A stretch of 64,000 nucleotides of DNA from contig NZ_LMEY01000007.1 of assembly GCF_001426665.1 (NCBI RefSeq), forward strand, positions 1-64,000. The letters are read 5' to 3'. The notes beneath the pieces are model-generated. The model saw only the letters and a program-made list of their open reading frames with translations. It was not told the DNA's origin and did no database searches. The DNA comes from Rhizobium sp. Root1334. GTDB taxonomy: Bacteria > Pseudomonadota > Alphaproteobacteria > Rhizobiales > Rhizobiaceae. The position numbers and the translations under genes are program-made. Positions 7,206 to 17,067 of the stretch are shown here, piece after piece. Position 1 is the first letter of the stretch. The number at the start of each line of letters is the position of its first letter.

Positions 7206-9641
7206 TCAATACAGACCGCCGGTGCTGCGCATCAGCCGGTCAAGCAACTCATCGTCAAATCTTCCTGACGATGAACCGACTATGGGGTCTGCCGTATCAG
7301 CAATCACGTCGCACGGGGCCACGCAGGGGCCTGTTCCCGGCTTGAAGACTTCCAAAACTGAGCCCGATTGCTCTTCTGTCGCCGTTCCGTTTCGCCGGTC
7401 GATACGGTGAAGGATCATACCGTCCGGCCGATGGAACGTGCCTCTCTTCCAGTCAGCGAGCGCTGTTTTCATATAGTCGATGAATACAGGCGCAGCCAGC
7501 CCCCCTCCAGTCTCGCCCGAGCCCATAGGGGTCGGCGTATCGTAGCCCATGAAGACACCGGTCACAAAATCCGGCGTATAGCCGACGAACCAGACGTCCT
7601 TTTCATCGTTTGTCGTCCCCGTCTTTCCCGCGAGCGGTACCCCGAGGACGTTAACACTCCTCGCTGTGCCACGCTGGACCACGCCTTGCAGCATCGAGGT
7701 GATCTGGTAGGCAGTCATCGGGTCGAGCACATAGTCCTTGTCGTCAACCACAGTGGGTTCAGGCTGCCCATTCCAATGCGCAGTGTTGCAGCCATCGCAG
7801 CGTCTTTCGTCCTGCTTGAAAATCGTCTGTCCGTCGCGACTTTGAATACGGTCGACGAACGATGGAAGCACCTCGCGGCCACCGTTGGCGAAGACGGCAT
7901 AAGCCGCTACCAACCGCATCAGTGTGGTTTCACCCGCGCCAAGTGACATCGGAAGATATTCTTTCAGATCATCATAGAGGCCAAAGCGCTCGCCGTAGTG
8001 CGCCACGACATCCATTCCCACAGCGCGCGCAAGTCGTACCGTCATCTGATTGCGACTGTTTTCCAATCCTGTCCTGAGCGTAGATGCACCGCCCGAACGA
8101 CCGTCATAATTTTTGGGACGCCACACTCTGCCTGCGCCGTCGGAAATGGCTAAGGGTGCATCGAGCACCAAGGTCGCGGGGGTGTAACCAGCGTCAAGCG
8201 CAGCCGCGTAGACAAACGGTTTGAACGATGAGCCTGGCTGACGGAAAGCCTGGGTCGCGCGGTTGAATTGTGATTGAGAATAAGAGAAACCACCGGCCAT
8301 CGCCACGATCCGACCGGTCCTTGCCTCCATAGAGACCAGCGCACCTTGAACCTGTGGCGGCTGGCGTACGCGATACCCATCTTCAGTCTTCTCGACATAG
8401 ACGACATCGCCCACCGAAAAGACGTCGGACGCGTTCTTGGCACATCGTCTTTTGCCTTTCTGCGGGGTGCAAAGAGCCCAACCGAGCGATTTTAGATCCA
8501 TCTCGATTGGAGTTTCATTGACGACATCCGAAGTTAGAACCACACCATTCGCATCGACCCGTGTCACAAGGGTCAGGCGCCACTCGGGCACATCAACCAG
8601 AGGCGCAATCTTTCTTGAGGCGGATGGCCATTCGGCATTGTTCGCCAGATGGGTCAGCGGCCCGCGATAGCCTTTGGCCTGATCGTACTCAACCAGCCCC
8701 CTCTGTAACGCGCTCATCGCCGCACGTTGAAACACAGGGTTCAAGCTTGTCCGTATGCTGAATCCGGCACGATAAAGTTCAACCTCACCATACTTGGTCA
8801 GCAGGAACCTGCGAACTTCCTCTGTGAAGTATTCCGCTTTTTCAACTGTGGGGAGATTTTCGCTGAGAACGACCTCCAACGGCTCCGCCATGGCCCGAAG
8901 CGCGTCTGCTTTGGTAATAAAGCTGTTCGCCAACATCTGCTCTATCACCCAGTTCCGACGTGCAATTGCTCGGTCTCGGGCCTTGACCGGATGGTAGTTG
9001 TTCGGGCCCTTCGGGAGCGCCGCCAGATAAGCGGCCTCAGCGATGTCGAGTTCGGCCACGCCCTTGCCGAAGTAGCTCAACGCCGCCTGTGCCACCCCAT
9101 AGCTTCCGGCGCCCAAGTAGATATCGTTGAGGTAGAGTTCGAGCAGTTGATCCTTGGTGAAGGCTTGGCTCATGCGAACAGCCAGCAGCACTTCCTTCAG
9201 CTTGCGCTCAAGCGTCCGGGCATTCGTCAGCAGGAAGTTCTTGGCTATCTGCTGTGTGATCGTCGAGGCCCCGATGAGGCGATCACCGCTCAAGCTATTT
9301 TCGATGTTCGACAGGAAGGCCTGTCCAATGCTGAGCGGATCGACACCCGAATGACTGTAAAAGTTCTTGTCCTCGGCAGCGAGAAATGCGCCTCTCACAC
9401 GCAGCGGCACAGCCTCGATCGGCATGAAAAGACGCTTCTGGTGGGCAAATTCCGCCAGAATTGTTCCATCCCCAGCGTAGAGCCGTGAGGTGACGGAGGG
9501 ATGCCAGTTGGCAAGCATCGTATGGTCGGGAAGCTCGGCGCTAAAATTCGCGATCAAGACGTAAAGCATCACTGCAAGCACGAGCCCGAGATTGATTGCG
9601 GCACTCAAAATTCCTCCCAGAAGCTTCATTCCGTACTCCAT
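7206..9641 (-). CDS. Class A penicillin-binding protein (PBP1A type)
   Basis: The 811-residue bifunctional enzyme has an N-terminal membrane anchor (about 7-32) and a glycosyltransferase domain with catalytic Glu90 in AAEDKNFYSH and the STITQQIAKN motif. A linker follows, then a transpeptidase domain with SSFK at 471-474, SRN at 529-531 and KTGTTND at 673-679. It polymerises and cross-links peptidoglycan. It is the first gene of a two-gene operon with the FtsI-like transpeptidase, divergent from ampR across about 210 bp. All catalytic residues are present. The pairing of a class A and a class B PBP under an AmpR-type regulator suggests an inducible cell-wall repair or beta-lactam-tolerance module. 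Confidence 0.93.
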   Translation of the reverse strand: MEYGMKLLGGILSAAINLGLVLAVMLYVLIANFSAELPDHTMLANWHPSVTSRLYAGDGTILAEFAHQKRLFMPIEAVPLRVRGAFLAAEDKNFYSHSGVDPLSIGQAFLSNIENSLSGDRLIGASTITQQIAKNFLLTNARTLERKLKEVLLAVRMSQAFTKDQLLELYLNDIYLGAGSYGVAQAALSYFGKGVAELDIAEAAYLAALPKGPNNYHPVKARDRAIARRNWVIEQMLANSFITKADALRAMAEPLEVVLSENLPTVEKAEYFTEEVRRFLLTKYGEVELYRAGFSIRTSLNPVFQRAAMSALQRGLVEYDQAKGYRGPLTHLANNAEWPSASRKIAPLVDVPEWRLTLVTRVDANGVVLTSDVVNETPIEMDLKSLGWALCTPQKGKRRCAKNASDVFSVGDVVYVEKTEDGYRVRQPPQVQGALVSMEARTGRIVAMAGGFSYSQSQFNRATQAFRQPGSSFKPFVYAAALDAGYTPATLVLDAPLAISDGAGRVWRPKNYDGRSGGASTLRTGLENSRNQMTVRLARAVGMDVVAHYGERFGLYDDLKEYLPMSLGAGETTLMRLVAAYAVFANGGREVLPSFVDRIQSRDGQTIFKQDERRCDGCNTAHWNGQPEPTVVDDKDYVLDPMTAYQITSMLQGVVQRGTARSVNVLGVPLAGKTGTTNDEKDVWFVGYTPDFVTGVFMGYDTPTPMGSGETGGGLAAPVFIDYMKTALADWKRGTFHRPDGMILHRIDRRNGTATEEQSGSVLEVFKPGTGPCVAPCDVIADTADPIVGSSSGRFDDELLDRLMRSTGGLY

Positions 9642-9832
9642 CTACATCCGGCCCGCTCTCCATGAGCCAAGTCATGGGACAGCCGAAAGCAAGCCTCTCT
9701 TCTCGTGAGAAGCCCGATTTTTCTTGGCGACCTGATCGTTCCGCCGAGTTCTTGTTGCGACCTGCTATTTCAATGATGGTGTGATATAGGGGTTGATACC
9801 TCCGCACAAACGACGTTATTTAGGATCAGATA

Positions 9833-9845
9833 CAAATTTAATTTG
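9833..9845. promoter_or_regulatory. Palindrome before ampR, possible operator
   Basis: CAAATT-T-AATTTG is a perfect 6-bp-arm dyad ending seven bases before the ampR ATG, in the only space shared by the divergent ampR and PBP promoters. AT-rich dyads of this kind are common LysR-family sites and ampR genes are usually autorepressed from such a position. The link to AmpR is inferred; the palindrome itself is in the sequence. Confidence 0.4.
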
Positions 9846-9852
9846 GGTCACC

Positions 9853-10776
9853 ATGGTCCGTCCGCATCTGCCACTCAACGCGCTTCGCGCCTTCGAAGCA
9901 TCCGCAAGGCATTTGAGTTTTACCCGGGCGGCGATTGAGCTCTCGGTAACGCAGGCTGCCGTCAGCCATCAGGTCAAGATTCTCGAAGACCGCTTGAAAG
10001 TCAGCCTCTTCAAGCGCATCTCGAGAGGTCTGATGGTAACCGCAGAAGGCGAGGCGCTTCTGCCAGTGGTGCGCGATTCATTCGACCGCATGGCCGATAT
10101 GCTCGAGCGCTTCGAGGGCGGTTACGTGCGGGAGGTCCTCACCGTCGGCGTCATCGGAACATTCGCGGTAGGTTGGCTATTGCCACGTCTTGCTGACTTT
10201 CAACTACACCACCCGCAGATCGAACTGCGACTATCCACCAACAACAATCGCGTGGACATCGCAGCTGAGGGCTTGGATTTCGCGATCAGGTTCGGGAGCG
10301 GCGCCTGGCACAATATCGAAGCCGAACACCTGTTTGATGCACCGCTCTCTGCGATCTGCATTCCTGAAATGGCAAAGAAACTGAAACGCCCGGAAGACCT
10401 TTTCAGGAATGTTCTTCTGAGGTCCTATCGCGCAGATGAGTGGACCGGATGGTTTGCAGCGGCCGGCGTGACTGGAGAGCCGCCGATCGCAAGCGGCATA
10501 ATGTTCGACTCGTCCCTCGCCATGATCGAGGCGGCACTGCAAGGCGCAGGCGTCGCACTCGCGCCGCCACTGATGTTCCAGCGGCAACTGACAATGGGTT
10601 CGCTGCAGCAGCCTTTCGATGTTTTCGTGTCGCGTGGGAGCTATTGGCTCACATCGCAAAAATCCCGGAGCGGAACGCCTGCAATGTCAGCGTTCAGGAA
10701 GTGGCTCCTGGACGCGGCGATCCCCCTCGCGATGCAATCAACCGGAAAGCAACGCGCTAAAACGGGTTTGAGCTAG
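9853..10776 (+). CDS. ampR: AmpR-type LysR regulator
   Basis: This 307-residue LysR protein matches the AmpR branch closely: PLNALRAFEASARHLSFTRA and VTQAAVSHQVK in the helix-turn-helix, then GVIGTFAVGWLLPRL, LSTNNNRVDIAAEGLD and LRSYRADEWTGWF in the effector domain. AmpR senses muropeptides released during cell-wall recycling or beta-lactam attack and normally controls a divergent ampC beta-lactamase. Here no beta-lactamase is present: the divergent genes are the PBP1A-like and FtsI-like cell-wall synthases. ATG 9853 is where family similarity begins; the frame is open to 9793. The C-terminal 30 residues after the family's usual end are extra. Confidence 0.85.
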   Translation: MVRPHLPLNALRAFEASARHLSFTRAAIELSVTQAAVSHQVKILEDRLKVSLFKRISRGLMVTAEGEALLPVVRDSFDRMADMLERFEGGYVREVLTVGVIGTFAVGWLLPRLADFQLHHPQIELRLSTNNNRVDIAAEGLDFAIRFGSGAWHNIEAEHLFDAPLSAICIPEMAKKLKRPEDLFRNVLLRSYRADEWTGWFAAAGVTGEPPIASGIMFDSSLAMIEAALQGAGVALAPPLMFQRQLTMGSLQQPFDVFVSRGSYWLTSQKSRSGTPAMSAFRKWLLDAAIPLAMQSTGKQRAKTGLS

Positions 10777-10903
10777 GCATTAAAAAAATTGGGGGTTGTC
10801 GTCAGCGGACGTCGGCTCCCCTTTTTCCGACCTGGCCTCTCCGGCACCGGAAGTACGGGCCGTTTTCAGGTTACCAGAACTGTGGGACTTCTATTGCATA
10901 GCC

Positions 10904-11794
10904 CTATCGTCGGCCGAGCGTGTTGACAGCGAGGACCCCGCCCAGAGCCAATGCGCCACCGAGAAGCGTTCTGGTTTCAGGCGTCTCGCCGAGGCCGGCC
11001 CAAGCGAAAAACATGGCACATGGCGGAATGAGATAGAGAAACTGGCCGGCTCGCGCCGCACCAAAATGTTTGAGCGCATATGTCCAGCACGACTGACCGA
11101 TGGCCGCCGGCGCGACGGCAAGAAAAACAACCGCGCCAACAGTTGCCTGTGAGGCGGCGGCAAGCTGCTCGAGCCCTGCGGGAAGCCATGGGCACAGCGC
11201 AACGGTTCCAGCAAGTACAACCGCAGCCGTTACGGACAGAGGGTTGTGGCGAGCGAGGAGCGGCCGTTGCAGAACCGAATAGGTTGCCGCACTCGCCGCT
11301 GCCCCCACAATCAGTATCGTTCCCGCGCCAAACACCAGACCTCCGGGCTGGCCCGAAGCGATGACGGCAACACCAGAGAGTGCAAGGAGTGCGCCGCACC
11401 AGGCCCAGGCACTGAACCGCTCTTTCAGGAAAACAACCGCGAGCCCAACCATGAAGAGGGGCTGTGTGTTGACGATAAAGCTGGCCGCCCCCGCAGAGAC
11501 CGAAGCCTGCCCCAGGTTCAAGAGCATGTTGTATGCGGCAATGCCGAGCACGCCGCATATCAGAATCACAAAGAGGTCGCGCGTGGGAAAACGGAACTGG
11601 CGCTGCCACAGCAGCCATCCGAGAGCGAGGAACGAAGCGAGCGCAAAACGGACACTCGCCATGGGGAGAGGTTCCAACTCGCGCAGCGAAATGCCGATGG
11701 CCGCGAACGAGGCCGACCAATTGATAATCGTTCCAGCGACCGCGAGGGCGGGTAAGAGTGTTGTCTGGGTGGGAAGCTTTATTGTCTGGGTCAT
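10904..11794 (-). CDS. EamA family (DMT superfamily) exporter
   Basis: The 296-residue integral membrane protein has about ten hydrophobic segments in two EamA repeats, with the typical first-repeat ending SAGAASFIVNTQPLFMVGL and the second-repeat motif AIGQSCWTYALKHFGAARAG. Such carriers export amino acids, metabolites or drugs. ATG 11794 is chosen because the predicted first transmembrane helix follows closely; the frame extends to 11905, but that would overlap the divergent LysR gene. The 63-bp gap to that regulator is the usual layout for a LysR-controlled exporter. Confidence 0.85.
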   Translation of the reverse strand: MTQTIKLPTQTTLLPALAVAGTIINWSASFAAIGISLRELEPLPMASVRFALASFLALGWLLWQRQFRFPTRDLFVILICGVLGIAAYNMLLNLGQASVSAGAASFIVNTQPLFMVGLAVVFLKERFSAWAWCGALLALSGVAVIASGQPGGLVFGAGTILIVGAAASAATYSVLQRPLLARHNPLSVTAAVVLAGTVALCPWLPAGLEQLAAASQATVGAVVFLAVAPAAIGQSCWTYALKHFGAARAGQFLYLIPPCAMFFAWAGLGETPETRTLLGGALALGGVLAVNTLGRR

Positions 11795-11857
11795 GACCGA
11801 GTTTTGCCACATCGGATGCTGTTGACATATGGCGCCCATCGATATTCTGTTGTGCGC

Positions 11858-12757
11858 ATGGATCACAGCTTGCCAAGCCTCGACGCTTTCGCAGCCGTAC
11901 TGCACGCGGCCGAAACGGGATCATTCTCCGCTGCTGCCAATGCGCTCGACATCACCCATGGGGCGATCAGTCGCCGGATCGCCCTCGTGGAGGCTTGGGC
12001 CGGCTTCCGGATCTTCGAGCGGCACGGACGCGGCGTGCGGCTGACGGAAGCGGGGCAAGACATCGCCGCACAGGTGGAAACCCTTCTTCTCCAGTTTCGC
12101 GACATCGGACTTGCGGGGCCGCGCGGCGCAGACATGCCAATTGTGCGCACTGGGGTCATCAACTCCTTCGCGCGGCTTTGGATGATACCGAATTTGATGC
12201 GGCTCGAAGGCGACCCCAAGGACCTGCACATCCTTCTCGACATCGATTCACGGCTGATGCCCTTGGCAACCGACCGTATCGCAATCCGCTACGGAGCTGG
12301 CCCCTGGCCCGCGAGCCGGTCAATCCCACTCGCGCGAGAGATGTTCAGGCCCTACGCCTCGGCGGGTCTCGCCGCAACGTTACCCGCAGATCTAAATCCC
12401 AAAACCATCCTATCCTACCCTTTGATCCATGACCAGTATGATGACGGCTGGCCAATGTGGCTGGATTTGCCGCGCCTGGCGGTCCGTCCTCTGGACAGAC
12501 ACCTGCCCGGCTACGATCTGACATTGCTTGCTGCGGCCGAGGGATTGGGTATTGCTTTGGTGCGCGCACCTTACGGCGATCACGCGTGCAGAAGGCTTGG
12601 CCTTCTACCCGTCGCAGAACGCAGGGTCGTGAATCCCAAGATGTTTCACATCGTGGTGCACAATGGGCGCTTGTCCAAAGCCACTCAGAGACTAGCCGAC
12701 CGCATCGAAAAATTGTTTTCCGCCGACGCCAGTGTTCGAGAGGCGACGTTCAGGTGA
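11858..12757 (+). CDS. LysR family regulator of the divergent exporter
   Basis: The 299-residue protein has an N-terminal winged helix (PSLDAFAAVLHAAETGSFSA, then AANALDITHGAISRRIALVE) and a LysR substrate domain (INSFARLWMIPNL, AAAEGLGIALVR), related to the GcvA/AmpR-like branch. ATG 11858 follows directly on sequence that overlaps the exporter promoter. Divergent placement 63 bp from the EamA gene indicates that it controls that gene and probably itself. The inducer is unknown. Confidence 0.85.
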   Translation: MDHSLPSLDAFAAVLHAAETGSFSAAANALDITHGAISRRIALVEAWAGFRIFERHGRGVRLTEAGQDIAAQVETLLLQFRDIGLAGPRGADMPIVRTGVINSFARLWMIPNLMRLEGDPKDLHILLDIDSRLMPLATDRIAIRYGAGPWPASRSIPLAREMFRPYASAGLAATLPADLNPKTILSYPLIHDQYDDGWPMWLDLPRLAVRPLDRHLPGYDLTLLAAAEGLGIALVRAPYGDHACRRLGLLPVAERRVVNPKMFHIVVHNGRLSKATQRLADRIEKLFSADASVREATFR

Positions 12758-12896
12758 ATCCACCTGGCCAGAGTGCAAAACCCGATTTTCATGAGGGATG
12801 TAGTTATGAGTGATCTGTGCTCTGAGAGCGGCGGTGAGAAAGTCTGCCAGGGTAGAGGCGGGATAGTCCTGCTGCGCTGGAATAAAACCCAGCCAC

Positions 12897-13094
12897 CTAT
12901 ATACCCTTCTGCGACGAATGCAGGAGGGCCCGGGATCTACACCGTGGAACGTTATCTGAAGGTGCGACTGGCTTTCTCGGAAAGGATGAGCCGGCGTCAT
13001 CCTGGGCAAGGGCTGCCAGGCCTTCTATTCCTTTGCGCATGTCCGTGATCTCACACGCAAGATAGACCCGAACGCCGGTCCCAGGCCCGATCAT
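12897..13094 (-). pseudogene. tnpB: IS66 tnpB fragment (accessory protein)
   Basis: The fragment begins MIGPGTGVRVYLACEITDMR and KGIEGLAALAQD, the conserved first 30 residues of IS66 TnpB (IS66 Orf2). After that the sequence is unrelated (it runs to a stop at 12897), while full TnpB is about 115 residues. Its ATG overlaps the tnpA stop (ATGA), as usual in IS66. Confidence 0.75.
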
Positions 13095-13459
13095 GCTGCT
13101 TCCACCGCCCGAATAAGCTGCGTCAGTGCGGCCGTATCGACCGCGCTGCCGAAGCGCAGGATGCGACCGCGGCTCAATCGCAATTCGATCATCCCGGAGC
13201 GGCTCTCCCTGCATTCCTGAACATCGGTCTGTACAGAATTCATATCGATGGGAACAAACAATGCATTCGCAGACGCCGACAGCAGCCCCTTCTTTTTGAG
13301 TTCGCCACGCCAGGTGTAGATCTGCTGACGCGTTACATCGTACCGGTGAGCAACCTCTGTGATCGTGGCTCCCGCAACCCCAACCGACATGACAATCGCG
13401 AGCTTCTCATCATCGCGCCATCGACGCCGCCGCTCTTGCCCAAGAATTTCAACCCGCAT
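13091..13459 (-). CDS. tnpA: IS66 TnpA
   Basis: This 122-residue protein starts MRVEILGQERRRRWRDDEK and has a helix-turn-helix (ITEVAHRYDVTRQQIYTWR) followed by the usual GMIELRLSRGRILRFGSAVD beta-rich tail of IS66 TnpA. TnpA binds element DNA and assists transposition. The frame is open to 13504, but family members start at MRVEIL. It is intact, yet cannot support transposition here because tnpC is absent. Confidence 0.85.
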   Translation of the reverse strand: MRVEILGQERRRRWRDDEKLAIVMSVGVAGATITEVAHRYDVTRQQIYTWRGELKKKGLLSASANALFVPIDMNSVQTDVQECRESRSGMIELRLSRGRILRFGSAVDTAALTQLIRAVEAA

Positions 13460-13605
13460 CGCAATCCCCGCATAAGACACGTCGCTAACGACGTCGTTAC
13501 ACACGTGTCTTAGGCTATCAGGGCGTTAAGCGGCAGGCGGTGCCAATCGGGCGGTTACGATATTGCGGCAGGCAGTGTTTTAGATGTCGGATGACGCGGC
13601 CGCCG

Positions 13606-13929
13606 CTAGACTTCGATCCCGGTGAGCAAAGGCAATGCCGGCGCCGTGCCGCTATCGACCGGCTGGGTCTTGGGCCTGCGCACGGAGGACTTACTCTTCC
13701 TCGCTTTCGACGGCGGGTCGTCAGGCGCTGTCAGTTCGAGTTGCTCGACGCCCGGCGACAAGGTCTCGGCAGCCGACTGCACCCTGTCGGTGTTAAGAGA
13801 TGTGGGCGCCGGCTCCGTCACGGCGTGCTCCGTTGACACGACAACAGTCCGTGGTTTCGGGCTGGGGGATTTTGGGACTGCCCGTTGCAGCGGGACGTCG
13901 GGCTCGACATAGCGGGAATAGCGAATCAT
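13606..13929 (-). CDS. Hypothetical Pro/Ser/Thr-rich protein
   Basis: The 107-residue product begins MIRYSRYVEPDVPL and is low-complexity thereafter (Pro, Ser, Thr, Ala), with a basic patch (SKARKSKSSVRRPK). It has no membrane segment, signal or recognised domain. A GGAGG sequence ten bases before ATG 13929 supports translation; the frame also has an ATG at 13968. The composition recalls the linker of SyrB-like proteins, but the coiled-coil tail is absent. It ends just outside the IS66 left end, so it could be truncated. Confidence 0.4.
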   Translation of the reverse strand: MIRYSRYVEPDVPLQRAVPKSPSPKPRTVVVSTEHAVTEPAPTSLNTDRVQSAAETLSPGVEQLELTAPDDPPSKARKSKSSVRRPKTQPVDSGTAPALPLLTGIEV

Positions 13930-14142
13930 CGGCTGTGAGCCTCCATAATGTTCACTAATCGTTCTCATTTGGAGACGAGAGTGTCAACGCGATAAGTTGG
14001 GTCAATGACCGGCGAGCAATCGCTCCTGCGCTATCTTTCGACAGCGGGAGGGACTCTAAGCCCGCAGCCAAACAAGCCGCACTGGCTTCTCCGCACTCGT
14101 TGGACCACTATGGACGAAGATACTCAATCGTTGGGGACCAGC

Positions 14143-14988
14143 ATGTCGTCAAGTTTCGTTCGCCAGCGCCGGGTATTTTTTCTGCTTGCCGCTACGTCAG
14201 CCATTGTTGCCTTCACCGTTCCGAGTGTTCAGGCGGCCGACAGCGCGTGTAGCGCTCGAGGCGCCGACACCGTCAGGCAAGCTTACCCCGCGGCGAAACA
14301 AGTTTCCGAACGGGAAATCAAGCTTGGAGTCCAGACCATCGGGCTACCGGCAGATTTGGGCGACAATCCTCATGAACTGATCTGCAAGACGTGGCCCGCC
14401 CGCCCCGAGCTCACGCTTTTCGCAGTACCTCTCATGACGAGCCAATCCGAGGACGGAAACGAAGGAGATATCGAACTGCTCGTTGTCGAAAGCGACGATC
14501 TCAAGCTGAAGCACCGGCTGCGCCTTCCAGACCTTCTCACCGACGATGCCGTCTTCGTCTCAGGCGTGGCTTTTGACACCGCATACTATCGCCTTTCAGA
14601 GAGCGAGATTGCCTTCGGATTGCGCATTGAACGGCGCGGAAGTTCGAGCCCCAATCCGTTTGGCGAGACAGTCCTGTGGCTCTTTGTCATAGACAACAAC
14701 GAACTGAAACCTGTGCTCGATAACATTGTGGTCGCAGGGCACCAGGGCGAATGGGATACCAATTGCGCTGGGGAATTCCAGACCATCGAGCGCACGCTCG
14801 CCATGGGGCGCCTTCAACCAAACCGCCGTTCCGATATCCTCGTCTCGGAGAAGAAAACAAAGACTATCAGCACGTTGGGCCCGGACGGAGAGTGTGTGGA
14901 CGATAAAGACGCGATCACAACTGTCCGTCGTCTGCGCTTCGAGGGGACTGCTTATCAGGTGCCGGAAAACCTCAAACGAATCGACTAA
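14143..14988 (+). CDS. Exported protein of unknown function
   Basis: A twin-basic head (FVRQRRVFF) is followed by a hydrophobic core and a clear cleavage region (PSVQA-ADS), so the 281-residue product is probably secreted to the periplasm by Sec. The mature part is acidic, with predicted beta strands (LELLVVESDD, VLWLFVIDNN) and four cysteines (DSACSA, LICKTW, TNCAGE, GECVDD). I do not recognise a domain. The frame is open to 14005, but the signal peptide requires a start at ATG 14143 or ATG 14110. It stands alone between the IS66 remnant and the defence island. Confidence 0.6.
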   Translation: MSSSFVRQRRVFFLLAATSAIVAFTVPSVQAADSACSARGADTVRQAYPAAKQVSEREIKLGVQTIGLPADLGDNPHELICKTWPARPELTLFAVPLMTSQSEDGNEGDIELLVVESDDLKLKHRLRLPDLLTDDAVFVSGVAFDTAYYRLSESEIAFGLRIERRGSSSPNPFGETVLWLFVIDNNELKPVLDNIVVAGHQGEWDTNCAGEFQTIERTLAMGRLQPNRRSDILVSEKKTKTISTLGPDGECVDDKDAITTVRRLRFEGTAYQVPENLKRID

Positions 14989-15133
14989 ATGCACCGCGGG
15001 CTCGCGAAATCACCGAGCCGGTACGTGCATTTTACGGTCACGTAGTGCACCAAAACCGCACCACCCGTCGCCGCTAATAAAAGACCGATAATGTTGCATT
15101 ATCAATGGCTTATCGGTACCCAGTCATTTGGGT

Positions 15134-15470
15134 CTAGCGCACTTGCCGGGCGAGCGATCGCGCGATATCCACAATGTCATTTCGTGACGTCGTAGGGTCC
15201 TCGGCGTTCCAAGCAATACCCAGCCCAATCCGGAAGTCAACGCCCCTCACCTTCCGGAGTGCAAGGTTGCGGTTTGGAAGATCGCCAGTCCATTCCGGCG
15301 CAAAGCCGATCCCGAGCCCTGCGGAGACCAGCGAAACCAGGGAAAAAGTGTCGTCGCAGGTGTAAGCGATGTTCCGTGTCAGATCATACTCGGCGAACTT
15401 TTCGGCAAAATATCTCTCGGTGTAGGATAGGTTTTGCCGCGAGAAGGAAATAATCTTCGCTCGCTGCCCT
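15134..15470 (-). pseudogene. LysR-type regulator, C-terminal half only
   Basis: On the minus strand an uninterrupted frame with no start codon reads KIISFSRQNLSYTERYF, then DDTFSLVSLVSAGLGIGFAP and EWTGDLPNRNLALRKV, ending ARSLARQVR and a TAG at 15134-15136. This is the second half of a LysR effector domain. The DNA-binding half is missing: the frame meets the truncated pglXI gene, which reads the other way, at about 15450-15470. The fragment marks the left breakpoint of the defence island. Confidence 0.75.
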
Positions 15471-17067
15471 GTTGCGCTTGTCCGCGGCAGAGCCGAACGA
15501 GCGGGTGCGGAAGATGCTGGTGTTCGCTGTGGAACAGACGATCTGGGGGTTCTCGATCCTCAACCGCTACAGCCCGACCCACTTTTCGCAGGTTAACCGC
15601 AACCTCAACGGCGTCTACTACATCGCCTCGCAGCATGCGGAATGCAGCCCTTGGTATAACCTAGAAGGAAAGTTCTCGCGACTCGTTAGCGCATTTCGCC
15701 TGTTTGCACCGAAGTCACACGATGCGTTTGTGACCGTGGGGACAGCCGCACACCTGCCGGTGTCAGCCGCCTCCGTGGATTACGTGTTTACTGATCCACC
15801 GTTCGGGGAAAACATTTACTACGCTGATCTCAACTTTCTTGTGGAAGCTTGGCACGGTGTGACTACCGCAGCATCAGCTGAGGCTATCGTGGACTCGGCA
15901 AAGGAGAAGGACCTTCCTTGGTATGAAGGTGCCATGCAGGCCTGCTTCGCGGAATACTTTCGCGTTCTAAAGCCTGGTCGGTGGATGACAGTCGTTTTTT
16001 CGAACAGCCGGGCGTCCGTGTGGAACGCGATCCAAGTCGCGCTTCAGCAAGCAGGCTTCGTCGTTGCGGAGGTTACGGCGTTGGACAAGACGCAGGGTAG
16101 CTACCGTCAGGTTACGTCCGCAAACGCTGTGAAACAGGATCTTGTCGTCTCGTGCTACAAGCCAAATGGCGGGCTAGAGGACCGGTTCGAAGCGCGCGGG
16201 TTGACTGACGACACTGCGTGGGACTTCATCCGCACCCATCTGAAGAATCTGGCTGTGGTCAAGCGGAGCAAGGTCGGCGGGATCGAGATGGTCGCGGAGC
16301 GCGATGCACGACGATTATTCGACCGGATGGTCGCCTGGTTCGTGCGCCACAACACGCCCGTGCCGTTGTCCAGCGCCGAGTTCCAGGCCGGGCTCGCCGA
16401 GCGCTTCCCTGAGCGCGATAGCATGTTCTTCCTGCCCAACCAGATCGACGAGTACGACAGGGCGCGCATGCAGGCAGGGGATCCACCGCAGCGCGACCTG
16501 TTCGTTGACGACGAGCGCACCGCGATCGACTGGCTCACCGACTTTCTAAAGGCCAAACCCTCGACCTATCAGGAGGTGCACCCTGACTTCACTCAAAAGA
16601 CGGGCGCTGGTTGGAGGAAGCACGAGACCAAGCCGGAACTGCTTCGACTCCTCGACGAGAATTTCCTAAAATTTGACGGCAATGGCCCTGTGCCGTCGCA
16701 GATCCATGCCTACCTGTCGTCAAACTGGAAAGAGCTGCGCAACCTCGACAAGGACGCCCCGCAGTTGGTCGAGAAGGCGCGTAATCGCTGGTTCGTGCCC
16801 GACCCTAACAAGCAACATGACGTCGAGGCCCGCCGCGAGAAGTCGCTGCTGCGCGAGTTCGACATCTACAAGGCTCACAAGGGCAAAAAGATGAGGGAGA
16901 TCCGGCTGGAGGTGATGCGGGTCGGGTTCAAGGCGGCGTGGGCGGCCAAGGACTACCGCACTATCATCGACGTATCGGCAAAAGTGCCCGATGAAGTGTG
17001 GCAGGAGGACGAGCGTCTAATGATGCTGCACAGCATGGCCGAGACTCGACTCGAGGCTGAGCGGTGA
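15454..17067 (+). pseudogene. pglXI: PglXI-type DNA methyltransferase, N-terminally truncated
   Basis: The frame is open from 15454 (possible TTG start at 15472) and encodes about 535 residues. DPPFGENIYYADLN at about residue 108 is motif IV (DPPY type) of a DUF1156-like DNA adenine methylase; FRVLKPGRWMTVVFSN and the following helices fit the same fold. Full PglXI proteins are close to twice this length, with an N-terminal S-adenosylmethionine and DUF1156 region that is absent here. In type 3 BREX this enzyme marks host DNA. The stop overlaps the next start by four bases. Loss of the front half should inactivate methylation, unless a shorter functional form is made. Confidence 0.75.

Larger units (their letters stand above)
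12897..13558 (-). mobile_element. Truncated IS66-family element
   Basis: The remnant holds tnpA complete and the first third of tnpB; the large DDE gene tnpC and the right end are missing. The left end is likely at 13558, where on the minus strand GTAACCGCCCGATTGGC begins, resembling the GTAA... termini of IS66 elements. Recognisable IS66 sequence ends near 12970. What lies between the LysR gene and that point (12758-12970) is unassigned. Confidence 0.7.
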
